Below are positions 49,031-57,588 of a DNA stretch of 64,000 bases, piece by piece. A model generated the notes under the pieces. The model was given only the letters and a program-made list of their open reading frames with translations. It did no database searches and had not been told where the DNA came from. The DNA is from Actinomyces haliotis (GTDB lineage: Bacteria; Actinomycetota; Actinomycetes; Actinomycetales; Actinomycetaceae): NCBI RefSeq assembly GCF_015355765.1, contig NZ_JACWNA010000013.1, positions 41,364 through 105,363 of the forward strand. Reading direction: 5' to 3'. The position numbers and the translations under genes are program-made. The stretch's first letter is position 1. Every line of letters starts with the position of its first letter.

Positions 49031-50201
49031 CCTGGTCCGCCTCCTTCTGGGGTGTTCCGGGGAGCACGGGGGTGCGGTCCTCAGGCTGCTTGGCGAGGCA
49101 GTCGCGCAGGACGCGCCTGACCTTGCGGTCCGTGCTCGTGCGCTCCTTGACGTCCTCGGGGATCCAGTAGCCGCCGTCGTCGTAGGCGCCACGCGCGGGC
49201 GGGCGCTTGCGGGTGAGCGGGCTCGATCCCGCCGCGAGGCGCCGCGCGGTGAGGAGGAAGCCCGTGTGCGCGACCATCGTGTGGTCGGGACGCACGGACA
49301 GGCCGTCGACGTTCCAGGTGCGGACCATCGACTCCCAGGACTCGGGCTCGGTATAGAGGCCCGAGTGGCGCAGCGCCTCGACGGTGCGGGACAGCTGGGT
49401 GGTGGTCGCGACGTAGGCGAGGAAGAGGCCGCCGGGGACGAGGACGCGGGCGCCCTCCTCGATGTTCTCCCAGGGGGCGAGCATGTCGAGGACGATGCGG
49501 TCGACGCTGGCGTCCTCGACGTGGTTCGCGGTGACCTCGGCGAAGTCGCCGGTGCGCAGCTCCCAGGCGGGGTGGTGGCGTCCGAACCAGGAGTCGACGT
49601 TGGAGGCGGCGATCTGGGCGAAGTCGGTGCGGCGCTCGATGGAGAGCAGGTGCCCAGTCTCCCCGACGGCCGACAGAAGGTTCATGGTGAGGGCGCCGGA
49701 GCCGACGCCGGCCTCGAGGACGCGGGCGCCCGGGAAGATGTCGCCGAGGGCGATGACCTGGCCGGAGTCCTTCGCGTAGACGACCTGCGCGCCGCGCGGC
49801 ATGGACAGGACGTAGTCGGCGAGGAGCGGCCGCAGGAGGAGGAGCTCGTGGCCCGACTCGGTCTGGAGGACGGTGCCCTCGGGCAGCCCGACGACGTTGC
49901 GGTGGTAGAAGCTGCCGCGCTGGGACTGGAAGTAGCCCTTGGCGTCGAGCTGGAAGGTGTGCTTGGCGCCCTTGGCGTCGGTGACCTGGACGCGCTCCCC
50001 GTAGCGGAAGGGGCCGCGTCGCCCCGCCTGGCCGAGGACCTCCTGGGTGACGGTGCGCGGCGGGAGCTTGGGCATGGCCTGGCGCGGCTCGGCGGGGTCA
50101 TTCTCGTCGAACCGGGAGGGACCCGAGGGGATGGGGGCAGTCCCTTCCTCCGGACGCGCGGGGCGGTGCTCGGGGATCGGCTCGGTCATCTGCTCAGACA
50201 T
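49023..50201 (-). CDS. trmI: tRNA (adenine-58-N1)-methyltransferase
   Basis: 392-residue SAM-dependent methyltransferase making m1A58 in the tRNA T-loop. Motifs: the N-terminal domain RGPFRYGERVQVTDAKG, SAM-binding VLEAGVGSGALTMNLL, acidic SIERRTDFAQIA and VDRIVLDMLAPW. The N-terminal 45 and C-terminal 70 residues are polar extensions. ATG 50201 is supported by a TACACT -10 box eight bases upstream, making the mRNA leaderless. It heads the trmI-arc-dop-pup-pafA run, all with overlaps or gaps of a few bases, hence one operon. Confidence 0.95.
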   Translation of the reverse strand: MSEQMTEPIPEHRPARPEEGTAPIPSGPSRFDENDPAEPRQAMPKLPPRTVTQEVLGQAGRRGPFRYGERVQVTDAKGAKHTFQLDAKGYFQSQRGSFYHRNVVGLPEGTVLQTESGHELLLLRPLLADYVLSMPRGAQVVYAKDSGQVIALGDIFPGARVLEAGVGSGALTMNLLSAVGETGHLLSIERRTDFAQIAASNVDSWFGRHHPAWELRTGDFAEVTANHVEDASVDRIVLDMLAPWENIEEGARVLVPGGLFLAYVATTTQLSRTVEALRHSGLYTEPESWESMVRTWNVDGLSVRPDHTMVAHTGFLLTARRLAAGSSPLTRKRPPARGAYDDGGYWIPEDVKERTSTDRKVRRVLRDCLAKQPEDRTPVLPGTPQKEADQDA

Positions 50202-50209
50202 CACTGGAG

Positions 50210-50215
50210 AGTGTA
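50210..50215 (-). promoter_or_regulatory. -10 box of trmI and the Pup operon (leaderless)
   Basis: TACACT on the minus strand, eight bases before the trmI ATG. Confidence 0.6.
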
Positions 50216-50278
50216 GTGAGGACGGACCGCAAGGCCCGTCGTCGTCCGTCCTGCGGGGAGCTCGCACAACGTCCTGCC

Positions 50279-50761
50279 ATGAGTTCCAACCCGAGCACCG
50301 AGCTGGGCGCCCGCCGCCCCACCGGGACCTGCGGGTTCCGCCTCATGCCCGCCGACGCGCTCGCCGAGGGCCCGTCGAGCGCTGCCGTCTCCGCCATCGG
50401 GGAGGCACTCCTCCTGCACTACACGTGAGTCCACCCCGACGACGGCGAGCAGGAGGGCGTCCTCCTCGTCTCCGGGAAGCCGGAGGACGGGCCAGTCACC
50501 GCGACGCTCTTCGACACGTGGCACCAGCACCCGGGCTCCATGACGCTGACCGGTCAGCGCACCGAGGACGGCGGTGCCCGGCTCGAGGCGACCTACCTCG
50601 AGGTGTGGGGCTGGCAGGTGGAGGTCACGTTGGGTGATGCCGAGGCCACCATGGTCATGCGCAACGTGGTGCCGGAGCCAGCGCTCGGGATGCTGCCCCA
50701 GGGTGACCCGTCCTCCAAGGCCGGCCCCTACGACGCGATGGTGGCGCGCTGGGTCTTCTGA
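50279..50761 (+). pseudogene. Small hypothetical protein broken by an in-frame TGA
   Basis: One continuous frame of 160 codons from ATG 50279 to the stop at 50759-50761, interrupted only by TGA at 50426-50428. The surrounding sequence reads GEALLLHYT-stop-VHPDDGEQEGVLLV, where a Trp (TGG) is expected, so a single G-to-A change explains the break. Downstream the frame keeps ordinary coding character (SMTLTGQRTEDGG, EVWGWQVEVTLGDAEATMVMRNV). I do not recognise a function; it resembles small beta-rich DUF1579-like proteins. An ATG at 50540 could restart the second half. Confidence 0.7.
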
Positions 50762-50769
50762 CCCGGCGA

Positions 50770-50775
50770 TACCCT
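50770..50775 (+). promoter_or_regulatory. -10 box of the tandem GNAT gene (leaderless)
   Basis: TACCCT, six bases before the ATG. Confidence 0.5.
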
Positions 50776-50781
50776 CGGAGC

Positions 50782-51834
50782 ATGAGGATCATCGACGTCG
50801 ACCTGGGCGATGACGCGCAGGCGACGGCCGTCGCACGGCTGCGTCACGCGGAGGTCGTCGAGAACGTGGGAGTCGAGGCGGCCCTGGACTCCGCTGCTGA
50901 GGTGAGCCGGCTCCGTCACCGAGTTCCTGGCCGCGAGTTCGTGTACGCGCTCGCGGTCCGCGGCCCCGCCGACGCCGGGTCCACGGTCGGCGTCGCCACC
51001 GTCACCTGGGAGACCACGCGCGGCAACGACGACGTCGTGAGCGTCGACGTCTTCGTTGACGCCCGGCACAGGTGCGCGGGCACCGGGACCGCGCTGCTGC
51101 GCCACGCTCTCGAGCTGGCGCCCGCCCGCGCCACGAGGGCTTGGGGCAACATCATCACGCCGGGGGCGCTCTCGTCGGACCATCCCGCACGGCACTGGGC
51201 CGAGCGCCGCGGCATGCGGGTGACCTCGATGGCCCACGACCTCGTCCAGGACTGGCCGGTCGACGGGCGCGTCCTGGATGAGCTCGATCCGGAGGTGTCC
51301 GCCGGCTACGGCGTCCAGTGCTTCGTCGACGGCGTCCCCGAAGGCCTGCGTGACCAGATGGGTCGGCTCAGTGGGATGGTGGTCGCCGAGGCGCCGACTG
51401 GTGATCGCGTCGTGCACCCGGTGGAGCGCTCGGCCGCGGAGTACACGACGGCGCTCGAGGACCTCCTCGCCGGGGGCGGTCATCGAATCGAGGCCGTGGC
51501 GCTCACTCCGAGTGGCGCGGTGGCGGGCTACAGCTCGCTCGACGTGCCGGCGAGCCCCGGAGCCTCGATCGAGGTGGGCGGCACGCTCGTCCTCCCGGAG
51601 CACCGCGGGCACCGCCTGGGACTCGTGCTCAAGTGCGCCGTCGAGCGTCGAGCCCTCGAGCTCGACCTCCCGCAGCGGAGCGTCTGGACGAGCACGGACG
51701 ACTCGAACACCCACATGTTGGCGATCAACCGGGCTCTCGGCTTCCGCACCGACGCCCTCGTGGCGGATCTCGAGGGCTTCCGTTCGGACGTCCTGGCTCA
51801 TACGGACGGGGTGACCCTGCCCGCTCACTCGTAG
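50782..51834 (+). CDS. Tandem GNAT-family N-acetyltransferase
   Basis: 350 residues with two GNAT folds. The N-terminal one (about 10-165) has VSVDVFVDARHRCAGTGTALLRHAL, close to the acetyl-CoA pyrophosphate loop. The C-terminal one (about 210-345) has the better signature IEVGGTLVLPEHRGHRLGLVLKCA, with RGHRLG as Q/RxxGxG/A, and ending NRALGFRTD. It probably acetylates an amine of a small molecule, possibly an antibiotic or metabolite; no acceptor can be named. Intact, unlike the related gene 345 bases downstream. Confidence 0.85.
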   Translation: MRIIDVDLGDDAQATAVARLRHAEVVENVGVEAALDSAAEVSRLRHRVPGREFVYALAVRGPADAGSTVGVATVTWETTRGNDDVVSVDVFVDARHRCAGTGTALLRHALELAPARATRAWGNIITPGALSSDHPARHWAERRGMRVTSMAHDLVQDWPVDGRVLDELDPEVSAGYGVQCFVDGVPEGLRDQMGRLSGMVVAEAPTGDRVVHPVERSAAEYTTALEDLLAGGGHRIEAVALTPSGAVAGYSSLDVPASPGASIEVGGTLVLPEHRGHRLGLVLKCAVERRALELDLPQRSVWTSTDDSNTHMLAINRALGFRTDALVADLEGFRSDVLAHTDGVTLPAHS

Positions 51835-52178
51835 TGGAACCGCGCCTGCAGGATGACGAGGCCCGGCCGGCACGTGGCGCAGACGCTTCAGGAGGCGGTC
51901 CGGGTTGGTCGGGATCCGCAAGAGGTCGCCGTCTCGGGTTCCGTGACCGGCGACGACGCGCCGAGCTGGTCAGTTCTCGTGACTTCCGTCCGCAACGCCG
52001 CACGCGTCGCACGTCAATCGTTGGAATGACGGGGTTCTCCACTGGGCTCCGTCCTGCTTTACGCCGAAAGTCACGAGAAGTGACCACGTCTCCGGCGCAC
52101 GACTCCCATTGCTCCCCCACGCCTGCACGAGACCCCGTCCATTAACCACCGTGCGGCGCCCGTGCTCGACTCACTCCC
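51835..52178. other. Intergenic region with an imperfect inverted repeat
   Basis: No gene seen. It contains a 15-base inverted repeat at 51974-51988 and 52065-52079 with one mismatch, separated by 76 bases. Base composition is lower in GC than its surroundings. Confidence 0.5.
51974..52079. repeat. Inverted repeat pair, possible MITE-like remnant or hairpin
   Basis: Left arm TTCTCGTGACTTCCG (51974-51988); right arm CGAAAGTCACGAGAA (52065-52079). Fourteen of 15 positions pair. No transposase is nearby and no flanking target duplication was seen. Confidence 0.45.
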
Positions 52179-53075
52179 ATGACTGATCCCGCAGCCCTGA
52201 GCGAGACCGCGGCCCGAGCTGCGCTCGACGCGCTCGACGGACTCACCTGGACGCCCTTCACCCGTGAGGCGCCGCCCGAGGTCGCCGCCTTCTACGCCGT
52301 CGTCGAGGAGCATGAAGCCAATCCTGAGCGCACCTCCCTCGCCGAGCTCGTCGACTACGTGGACTCGCCGCGCTCCGTCCCCGAGGAGGACACGCTCGTT
52401 GGCCGGGACCGGGACGGGCAGATCATCGCGACGGCCTGGGCGGGCTGCAACCGGCCCCTCACCGAGGTGCGCAGCGTGTTCCTCGGCGGCGCGGTCCATC
52501 CGGACCACCGGGGCCGGGGCCTCGGGCGTGCTGTCCTCGCGTGGGAGCTCGCGCACGGCCGCTGCTGGGACGCGGCGACGCGCGAGCGCGGCTTCGGGCC
52601 GATGAGGCTCCGTCTCATGGCGACCGCCGACCAGGTGGACGCCCGGCACCTCGCTGAGCGCGCGGGCCTGCCGGTGGCACGGTACTTCTACAAGAGGGAG
52701 CGTCCGCTGGGCGACCTGCCCACGTGCCCCGTTCCTGACGGCGTACACCTCGTGGACCGGGACGCGGCCCGATCCGAGCAGGTGCGCACCGCGATCACCG
52801 CCGCCTTCCGAGACCCCTGGGGTCACGTCGACGCCACCCCGGAGATGTGGCGCGACCAGCTCGAGGCGAGCACCGCGGCCACGGCCTCGCCTCGGCGCTG
52901 CTCGCGGAGCAGATGCGTCGCTTCGCCGCCGACGGCATGGACGCGGCCTGCCTCGGCGTCGACGCGGAGAACCCGCGCGGCGCCCTCAGCCTGTACGAGC
53001 GGCTCGGCTACCGGCCGACAGCGAGCACGTGCGTCCACGAGCTCGTCGAGGAGCCGGAGCGAGTTCCTGCCCCGT
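52179..53075 (+). pseudogene. Tandem GNAT acetyltransferase with internal deletion and frameshift
   Basis: The first 229 codons are a normal GNAT protein (VFLGGAVHPDHRGRGLGRAVL, then the start of a second domain FRDPWGHVDATPEMWRDQLEAS). Near 52865 the frame shifts. The rest of the second domain continues in another frame: HRGHGLASALLAEQMRRFAADGMDAACLGVDAENPRGALSLYERLGYRP. About 100 residues of the second domain, before its acetyl-CoA loop, are missing. No proper stop follows in the second frame; coding character fades near 53075, just before the convergent ABC gene. The product cannot be a complete enzyme. Confidence 0.8.
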
Positions 53076-53085
53076 CCTGGCGGTG

Positions 53086-54768
53086 TCAGCCATCGAGCAG
53101 GACGACCTGGGCCCCGGGCATCCGGGCCGGGCGGTCGTCGTGGGAGATGAGGATGGTGATCCAGTCGGAGCGGCTGGCCTCGATCTCGCCCATGACGCCA
53201 GCCGCGGCCTCGGCTGACAGGCCGTTGAGGGGCTCATCGAGGACGCGCACTCCCCCGGTCCGGCGCAGATGTCGCAGCCAGGCGACGACGTGCCTCTCCC
53301 CGCCGGACAGGCTCGGCCCGCCAGGCTCGAGCGCCTGGTCCGCGAGGCGCTCCATCCCGGCTACGGCGAGCCGGCCCCGGGCTGCGGCCTCCAGGTCGGG
53401 CCGGTCCAGGGTGATGTTCTCGGTGACCGTGCCGGACAGGAAGGACGGAGCCTGCGGCATGAGGAGCACCCGCCCCGGGGTGAGCTCGCCGGCAGCGCCG
53501 TCGATGAGGAGCTCGCCGTCGAGGTCCGCTCCGAGTCCGATGAGCGCGCGCACGAGGCTCGTCTTGCCGGTGCCGACGTCGCCGCGCAGCCACAGGACGT
53601 CGCCGCGCGCGAGGGACGCGGATACCGGCGTCGTCCGGCGGCCGTTGGGAAGGAGCGTGGAGACACCGCCCAGCTCGAGCGACTCAATCGCCGCACCGTC
53701 GTCCACGGCGTAGTGCTCCGCCACGGTGGTGCCGCCGACCGGCGTGCCGTCCTCGTCGACGACGAGCCAGCCCAGCCGCCGCGACACGATCTCGCGAGCG
53801 CGCCAGGAGCCGATCGCGGTGGTGACGGCCTCGAGCGCGGCCTGCACGGGTGCGACGAGGACCGCGGCGCCGACGACACTGCCGGCGTCCATGAGCCCGT
53901 GCGCAGCCAGGACCGCTCCGCCGGCCAGGACGATCGTCGAGCCGAGCAGGGGGCCGGTGGTGGCGACCTGCTGCTGGGTGGCCCAGTCGCGGAGGGTGCG
54001 CCGGGCCGGACCGGCCGTGAAGCTGTCCCAGTCGGTGCGGACCCGGGCGGCGCCGCGGGAGGCTCGTCCTCGCGCCCAGTACAGGTCGTGGGCGTCGGCG
54101 ACCTCCTGGATCATGGCGGTGCGGGACATCGTCTGGCGGCGCAGGGCGTCGTCGGCGGCCGAGCCGCGCCGGCTGACGGCGGCGGTGAGGGCGATCGGGA
54201 GCGCCACCGCGAGGGCCACGAGCAGGAGGGACCACTGGCTCCACGCACCGGCGACAACGGCCGCCCACACCCCGATGGCGACGGCGACAGGAGCGCCGAT
54301 GACGTCGAGGGTGTCGAGGCGGTAGCGGACGAGGTCGATCATGAGCCGGTCCGGTACCTGCCCGGTGCACAGGAGCGCGGCACGGGACGGGCGCAGACGG
54401 AGGTAGCGGTCCAGGAGGGCGAGCTCGTGGTCATAGCTGTCCGCGAGGAGGATCCGATTGCGGCCCAGGAGCGCGGCAGGCTCCACGAGCGCCGAGGCGA
54501 CGATGACGAGCACCGCCGGCAGGACCTGGGAGGCGGTGAGCGTGCGCCCGAGCGCGTCCTCGATGAGGCCCGCGGTCGTCGTCGCGAGGACGACCTGGAT
54601 GCCGCGTGAGAGCAGCTGGTAGACACCCTGCAGGGCGCTGGAGCGCCACATGGTGCGCCAGTAGTCGCGGCGCAGGACCCTGCGGGCGGCGGGCAGGACG
54701 GGGCTGTCGGCTGCCAGCTCGGTGGCCGCCGTGACGCTGGCGTCCGGGGCGCTGTCGGCGGTGCTCAT
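53086..54768 (-). CDS. ABC exporter, fused permease and ATPase
   Basis: 560 residues: an N-terminal six-helix membrane domain (about 35-320) and an ATPase domain (about 360-560). The ATPase has Walker A LRGDVGTGKTSLVRAL, Q-loop VLLMPQAPSFLSGTV, signature SLSGGERHVVAWLRHL, Walker B VRVLDEPLNGLS and the H-loop His in LISHDDR. Helices are less hydrophobic than in lipid flippases. Its ATG overlaps the stop of the upstream ABC gene (ATGA), so the two should form a heterodimer, like CydDC or multidrug half-transporters. The partner is interrupted by a stop codon, so assembly is in doubt. Confidence 0.85.
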   Translation of the reverse strand: MSTADSAPDASVTAATELAADSPVLPAARRVLRRDYWRTMWRSSALQGVYQLLSRGIQVVLATTTAGLIEDALGRTLTASQVLPAVLVIVASALVEPAALLGRNRILLADSYDHELALLDRYLRLRPSRAALLCTGQVPDRLMIDLVRYRLDTLDVIGAPVAVAIGVWAAVVAGAWSQWSLLLVALAVALPIALTAAVSRRGSAADDALRRQTMSRTAMIQEVADAHDLYWARGRASRGAARVRTDWDSFTAGPARRTLRDWATQQQVATTGPLLGSTIVLAGGAVLAAHGLMDAGSVVGAAVLVAPVQAALEAVTTAIGSWRAREIVSRRLGWLVVDEDGTPVGGTTVAEHYAVDDGAAIESLELGGVSTLLPNGRRTTPVSASLARGDVLWLRGDVGTGKTSLVRALIGLGADLDGELLIDGAAGELTPGRVLLMPQAPSFLSGTVTENITLDRPDLEAAARGRLAVAGMERLADQALEPGGPSLSGGERHVVAWLRHLRRTGGVRVLDEPLNGLSAEAAAGVMGEIEASRSDWITILISHDDRPARMPGAQVVLLDG

Positions 54769-56330
54769 CGGTCCTCCTCCGGTCGCTCGACGCGGAGCTC
54801 GGGCGCGTGCCAGGCCTGCCCGAAGTGCGGGGTGTGGGCGACGGCGAGGATGGCGTCGTCGGAACGCGCCAGGACGCCGGCGAGGCGGGCGGCGGCGTCG
54901 GCGGAGAGGTGCGCGTCCGGCTCGTCGAGGAGGAGGACCCCGCGAAAGGAGCCGATGGCCTCGCCGATGAGGACGGCCTTGCGCTGTCCGCCGGACAGGT
55001 CCGCGATCGGGACGTCGGCGATCCGCTCAGCCTCCTCGGGGCCCAGGATCTCGACGAGGGCGGCCCGGGCGCGTGCGGCGTCCCCACCGGTCGCGGCGAC
55101 GTCGTCGAGCAGCTCGGAGGGGGTGAGCGTGAGGACCGGGTCGTGCTGCGCCAGGTAGCCGGCCCGCAGGTCGGCCGCAGGCAGGGCGGAGGCGACGGTG
55201 CCGTCGGCGTCGGCGAGGCCGACGACGCCGCGCAGCATGAGGGACTTGCCGGCCCCGTTCGGGCCGACGACGTGCAGGGACTCCCCCGCCCCCAGGCGCA
55301 GCGACGGGACTCGGGAGCGGACCGCGCCACCTGCGCGGACGGCGAGGTCGCGGACGGCGAGTGCGGCGTCGTCGGGCTCCATCAGCTGCTCAGGCTCGGG
55401 GCGGAGGAGGCCGGCGAGGCGGGACTCCTTGCGGCGGTTGACCCAGAGGTCGGTGAGCGAGCTCGCGCCCGAGCCGACGAGGCTGAAGAAGGAGCGCAGG
55501 ACGATGACGGCTCCGGCCGCCTCCGTGAACGGGACGCGTCCGGTGGCCACCAGCCAGAGGACGAGAAGGAGGGAGCCGTACAGGGCGGTGGCCTGAACGA
55601 GGTTGGACAGGCCCCACTCGGCGGCTCCGGTCGCCTCGGCCATGGTGCCGACCCTGAGGTGCTGGTCGTCGAGGCGGCGCACGCGGGCGCGGACGTAGTC
55701 CTGGAGGCGCTCGGTGCGAATGAGGTCGAGGCTGTCGCGGGCCTGGAAGTACTCGGAGTCGATGGCGGCCTCGACGTCGGTCGTCTCCTCGTAGGCGCGC
55801 TCGGCCCACTGCTTGACGGCCCAGGCGGGCAGAGTGGTGACGAGCGAGCCGACCACGGCCCAGGCAAGGGCCCAGGGGCTGATCCGTGCGACCCACACGA
55901 GCGAGACGAGGGCGACGACAGCAGCGACGGCCAGCTGCGGGAGGGTCTGGACGCGCATGGTGACGACGTCGGTGAGGTCGTCGACGAGCCGCTCCTTGAT
56001 GGTCCCGGCTGGGGTGGTGCGGGGCAGGCTCAGCATTCGCTACGTGGCGGTGGTCTGGGCGTCGACGAGGACGTCCTGTCGGCGGCGCTCCGCGCGGGCC
56101 TGGACGAGGACGCTGGCAAGGAGACTCACGACGACGAGGACGAGCGTCGCACCGAGGAGCACCCAGGAGGCGGGACGGTCATCGGCCTGGGCGACGGCGA
56201 CGAGCCGGTCCGAGAGGGCCGCCAGGAGGAGCGGCGTGCCAGTGGAGAGCGCGGCGAGGGTCGCCGACGCGAGGCCGGCCCGACGTATGGTGGCGCACGG
56301 GAGAAGCGAGCGCGCGCCTTCGTCCTCCAT
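54765..56330 (-). pseudogene. ABC exporter half split by an in-frame TAG
   Basis: A single frame of 521 codons from ATG 56330 is broken by TAG at 56040-56042. The first part (96 codons) is a basic start and two membrane helices (LASATLAALSTGTPLLLAAL and VLLGATLVLVVVSLLASVLV). The second part (423 codons from ATG 56036) holds the remaining helices and the ATPase: GPNGAGKSLMLRGV, LSGGQRKAVLIGEAIG, GVLLLDEPDAHLSA. The context QTTAT-stop-RMLSLPRTTPAGTIKERLVDDL is typical half-exporter sequence, so CAG-to-TAG is likely. The ATG only three bases past the stop could permit reinitiation and separate production of both parts. Partner of the 53086-54768 gene. Confidence 0.75.
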
Positions 56331-56639
56331 GCCTGGGCCTCCCGGGATCCGGCTCGCGGCGGGGAACCGCGACCACTGAGCATGGTAGTGACGTGGCAGC
56401 GCCGGGGGGGGGCGATGGTCCTACGGCCGCGACGACCCGTGGCCCAGCGCCACCTGGGTCAGCTGGCATCGTTCGCGCCAGCTCGCACCCTGTGCTCGCC
56501 TTGGAGACGTTGCAAGGGCGAGCAGAGGGTGCGACGGCGCGCGATGGATGCGAGCACGAGCGAGGGCGCGGGGTCAGCCCGCGCACCGACGTCGGTCGAT
56601 CCGCGCACCGAGGTTGGCCGACCGCCCGCACCTGCCGCC

Positions 56640-56850
56640 CCCCGTTCCTAGGTGTTTCACAGGCTCCGTCCCGGTGCCCTCCCAGGGTCGGTGGGTTACA
56701 TAGTTCCTGCCGCCGGACGGAGCGGGCAGCGAGGGTTGGGGAACCCGATGACCTGCCGGTCTCCGAGAGCCGTGAGGGTCTTAGGGAGCCCGAACGGTTC
56801 GCTCTGACGAAGGAGGCTGGCACCTGCCGGGTCTGATCGGGAGCCCGGAG
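56640..56850 (+). ncRNA. Possible group II intron fragment
   Basis: Plus-strand sequence with paired segments GAGAGCCGT...ACGGTTCGCTCT followed by GGAGGCTGGCAC. This recalls the stem just before the reverse transcriptase in bacterial group II introns. No reverse transcriptase, domain V or intron boundary was found, so at most a remnant; it could also be another structured RNA or chance. Confidence 0.25.
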
Positions 56851-56873
56851 CGTGGAGCCGCCTCGACGACGAA

Positions 56874-56911
56874 GGCCCTCGGGCCGGGAGAGACAACCCG
56901 GCCCGAGGGCC
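56874..56911. terminator. Strong hairpin terminator
   Basis: Perfect 15-bp stem (56874-56888 with 56897-56911), eight-base loop. It lies 225 bases beyond the stop of the minus-strand four-helix membrane protein gene and could act in both directions. Confidence 0.7.
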
Positions 56912-57136
56912 CGTCCTCGTCCTCAGGGGCAGGGCGCCATCCACGGCGGCCTCACCCCGTTCTTTGGACCACCTCACAGGATGTGGACCACCGCAGACAC
57001 TGGCTCAGGTGGTCCGGACTCCGCTAGGTAGTCCAGACAGGGCCGGAGAGGGCACCAGGGTCGCGACGACCGCGGTCACCGCCCTCAGGAGCAGCGCAGC
57101 AGTCCCTAGAACTGGGCCCGTGCCCCGTCGCGCGAC

Positions 57137-57520
57137 CTACGTGCTGCGAGCAGGCTGGTCCGGACCGAGGAACCCGAGGACGAGCCCGACCACGACCCCG
57201 ACGATGACGGCACCCGGAACCGCGCGACTCGTCCCGAGCCAGAGCTGGTCGATGAGGAGGTAGAAGCCCGCCGCCATGAGACCGGCGAGGAAGCCGCTGA
57301 CGAGGCGCGAGGACCACAGCGACCGCCCCGGCCCCTGCGTGGAGCCTCCGCGGCGCACGGAGCGTCCCCACCACGCGCGACCAAGGACGCACAACGCGCC
57401 GAGGACCCCGACCAACGCCGTCGTCACGCCCGTCGAGCTGCCGCCCACCGCACCAACCACGCCGCATACCGTGACCACGAGGAAGCACACCAGCTGCGCC
57501 CACATGAGCCGTGTCATCAC
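57137..57520 (-). CDS. Small four-helix membrane protein
   Basis: 127 residues with hydrophobic helices at about 8-28, 33-50, 70-90 and 100-120, and a basic Gly/Ser loop between helices 2 and 3 (RRGGSTQGPGRS). No family recognised. AGGAGGAG lies six bases before GTG 57520, immediately followed by ATG. It is 68 bases downstream of the ABC exporter on the same strand and may be co-transcribed with it as an accessory or immunity-like protein; that is conjecture from position. Confidence 0.65.
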   Translation of the reverse strand: MMTRLMWAQLVCFLVVTVCGVVGAVGGSSTGVTTALVGVLGALCVLGRAWWGRSVRRGGSTQGPGRSLWSSRLVSGFLAGLMAAGFYLLIDQLWLGTSRAVPGAVIVGVVVGLVLGFLGPDQPARST

Positions 57521-57588
57521 GAGCCACTCCTCCTAATCATGAACCCTGCGTCCCCGCCGGGTACACCCTCATTGTCGCTCCCACATGC

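Larger units (their letters stand above)
56337..57136. other. 800-base region without a supported gene
   Basis: Open frames here are short, overlap one another and lack plausible starts. It holds a strong hairpin (56874-56911) and, at about 56640-56850, a block that looks RNA-like and not coding. The arms GAGAGCCGT and ACGGTTCGCTCT around 56765-56807 resemble a group II intron structure. Confidence 0.5.

Noticed and set aside
56393..56836. Plus- and minus-strand ORFs of 90-215 codons
   Set aside because: They overlap each other and the hairpin, have no plausible start signals and show no known motif.
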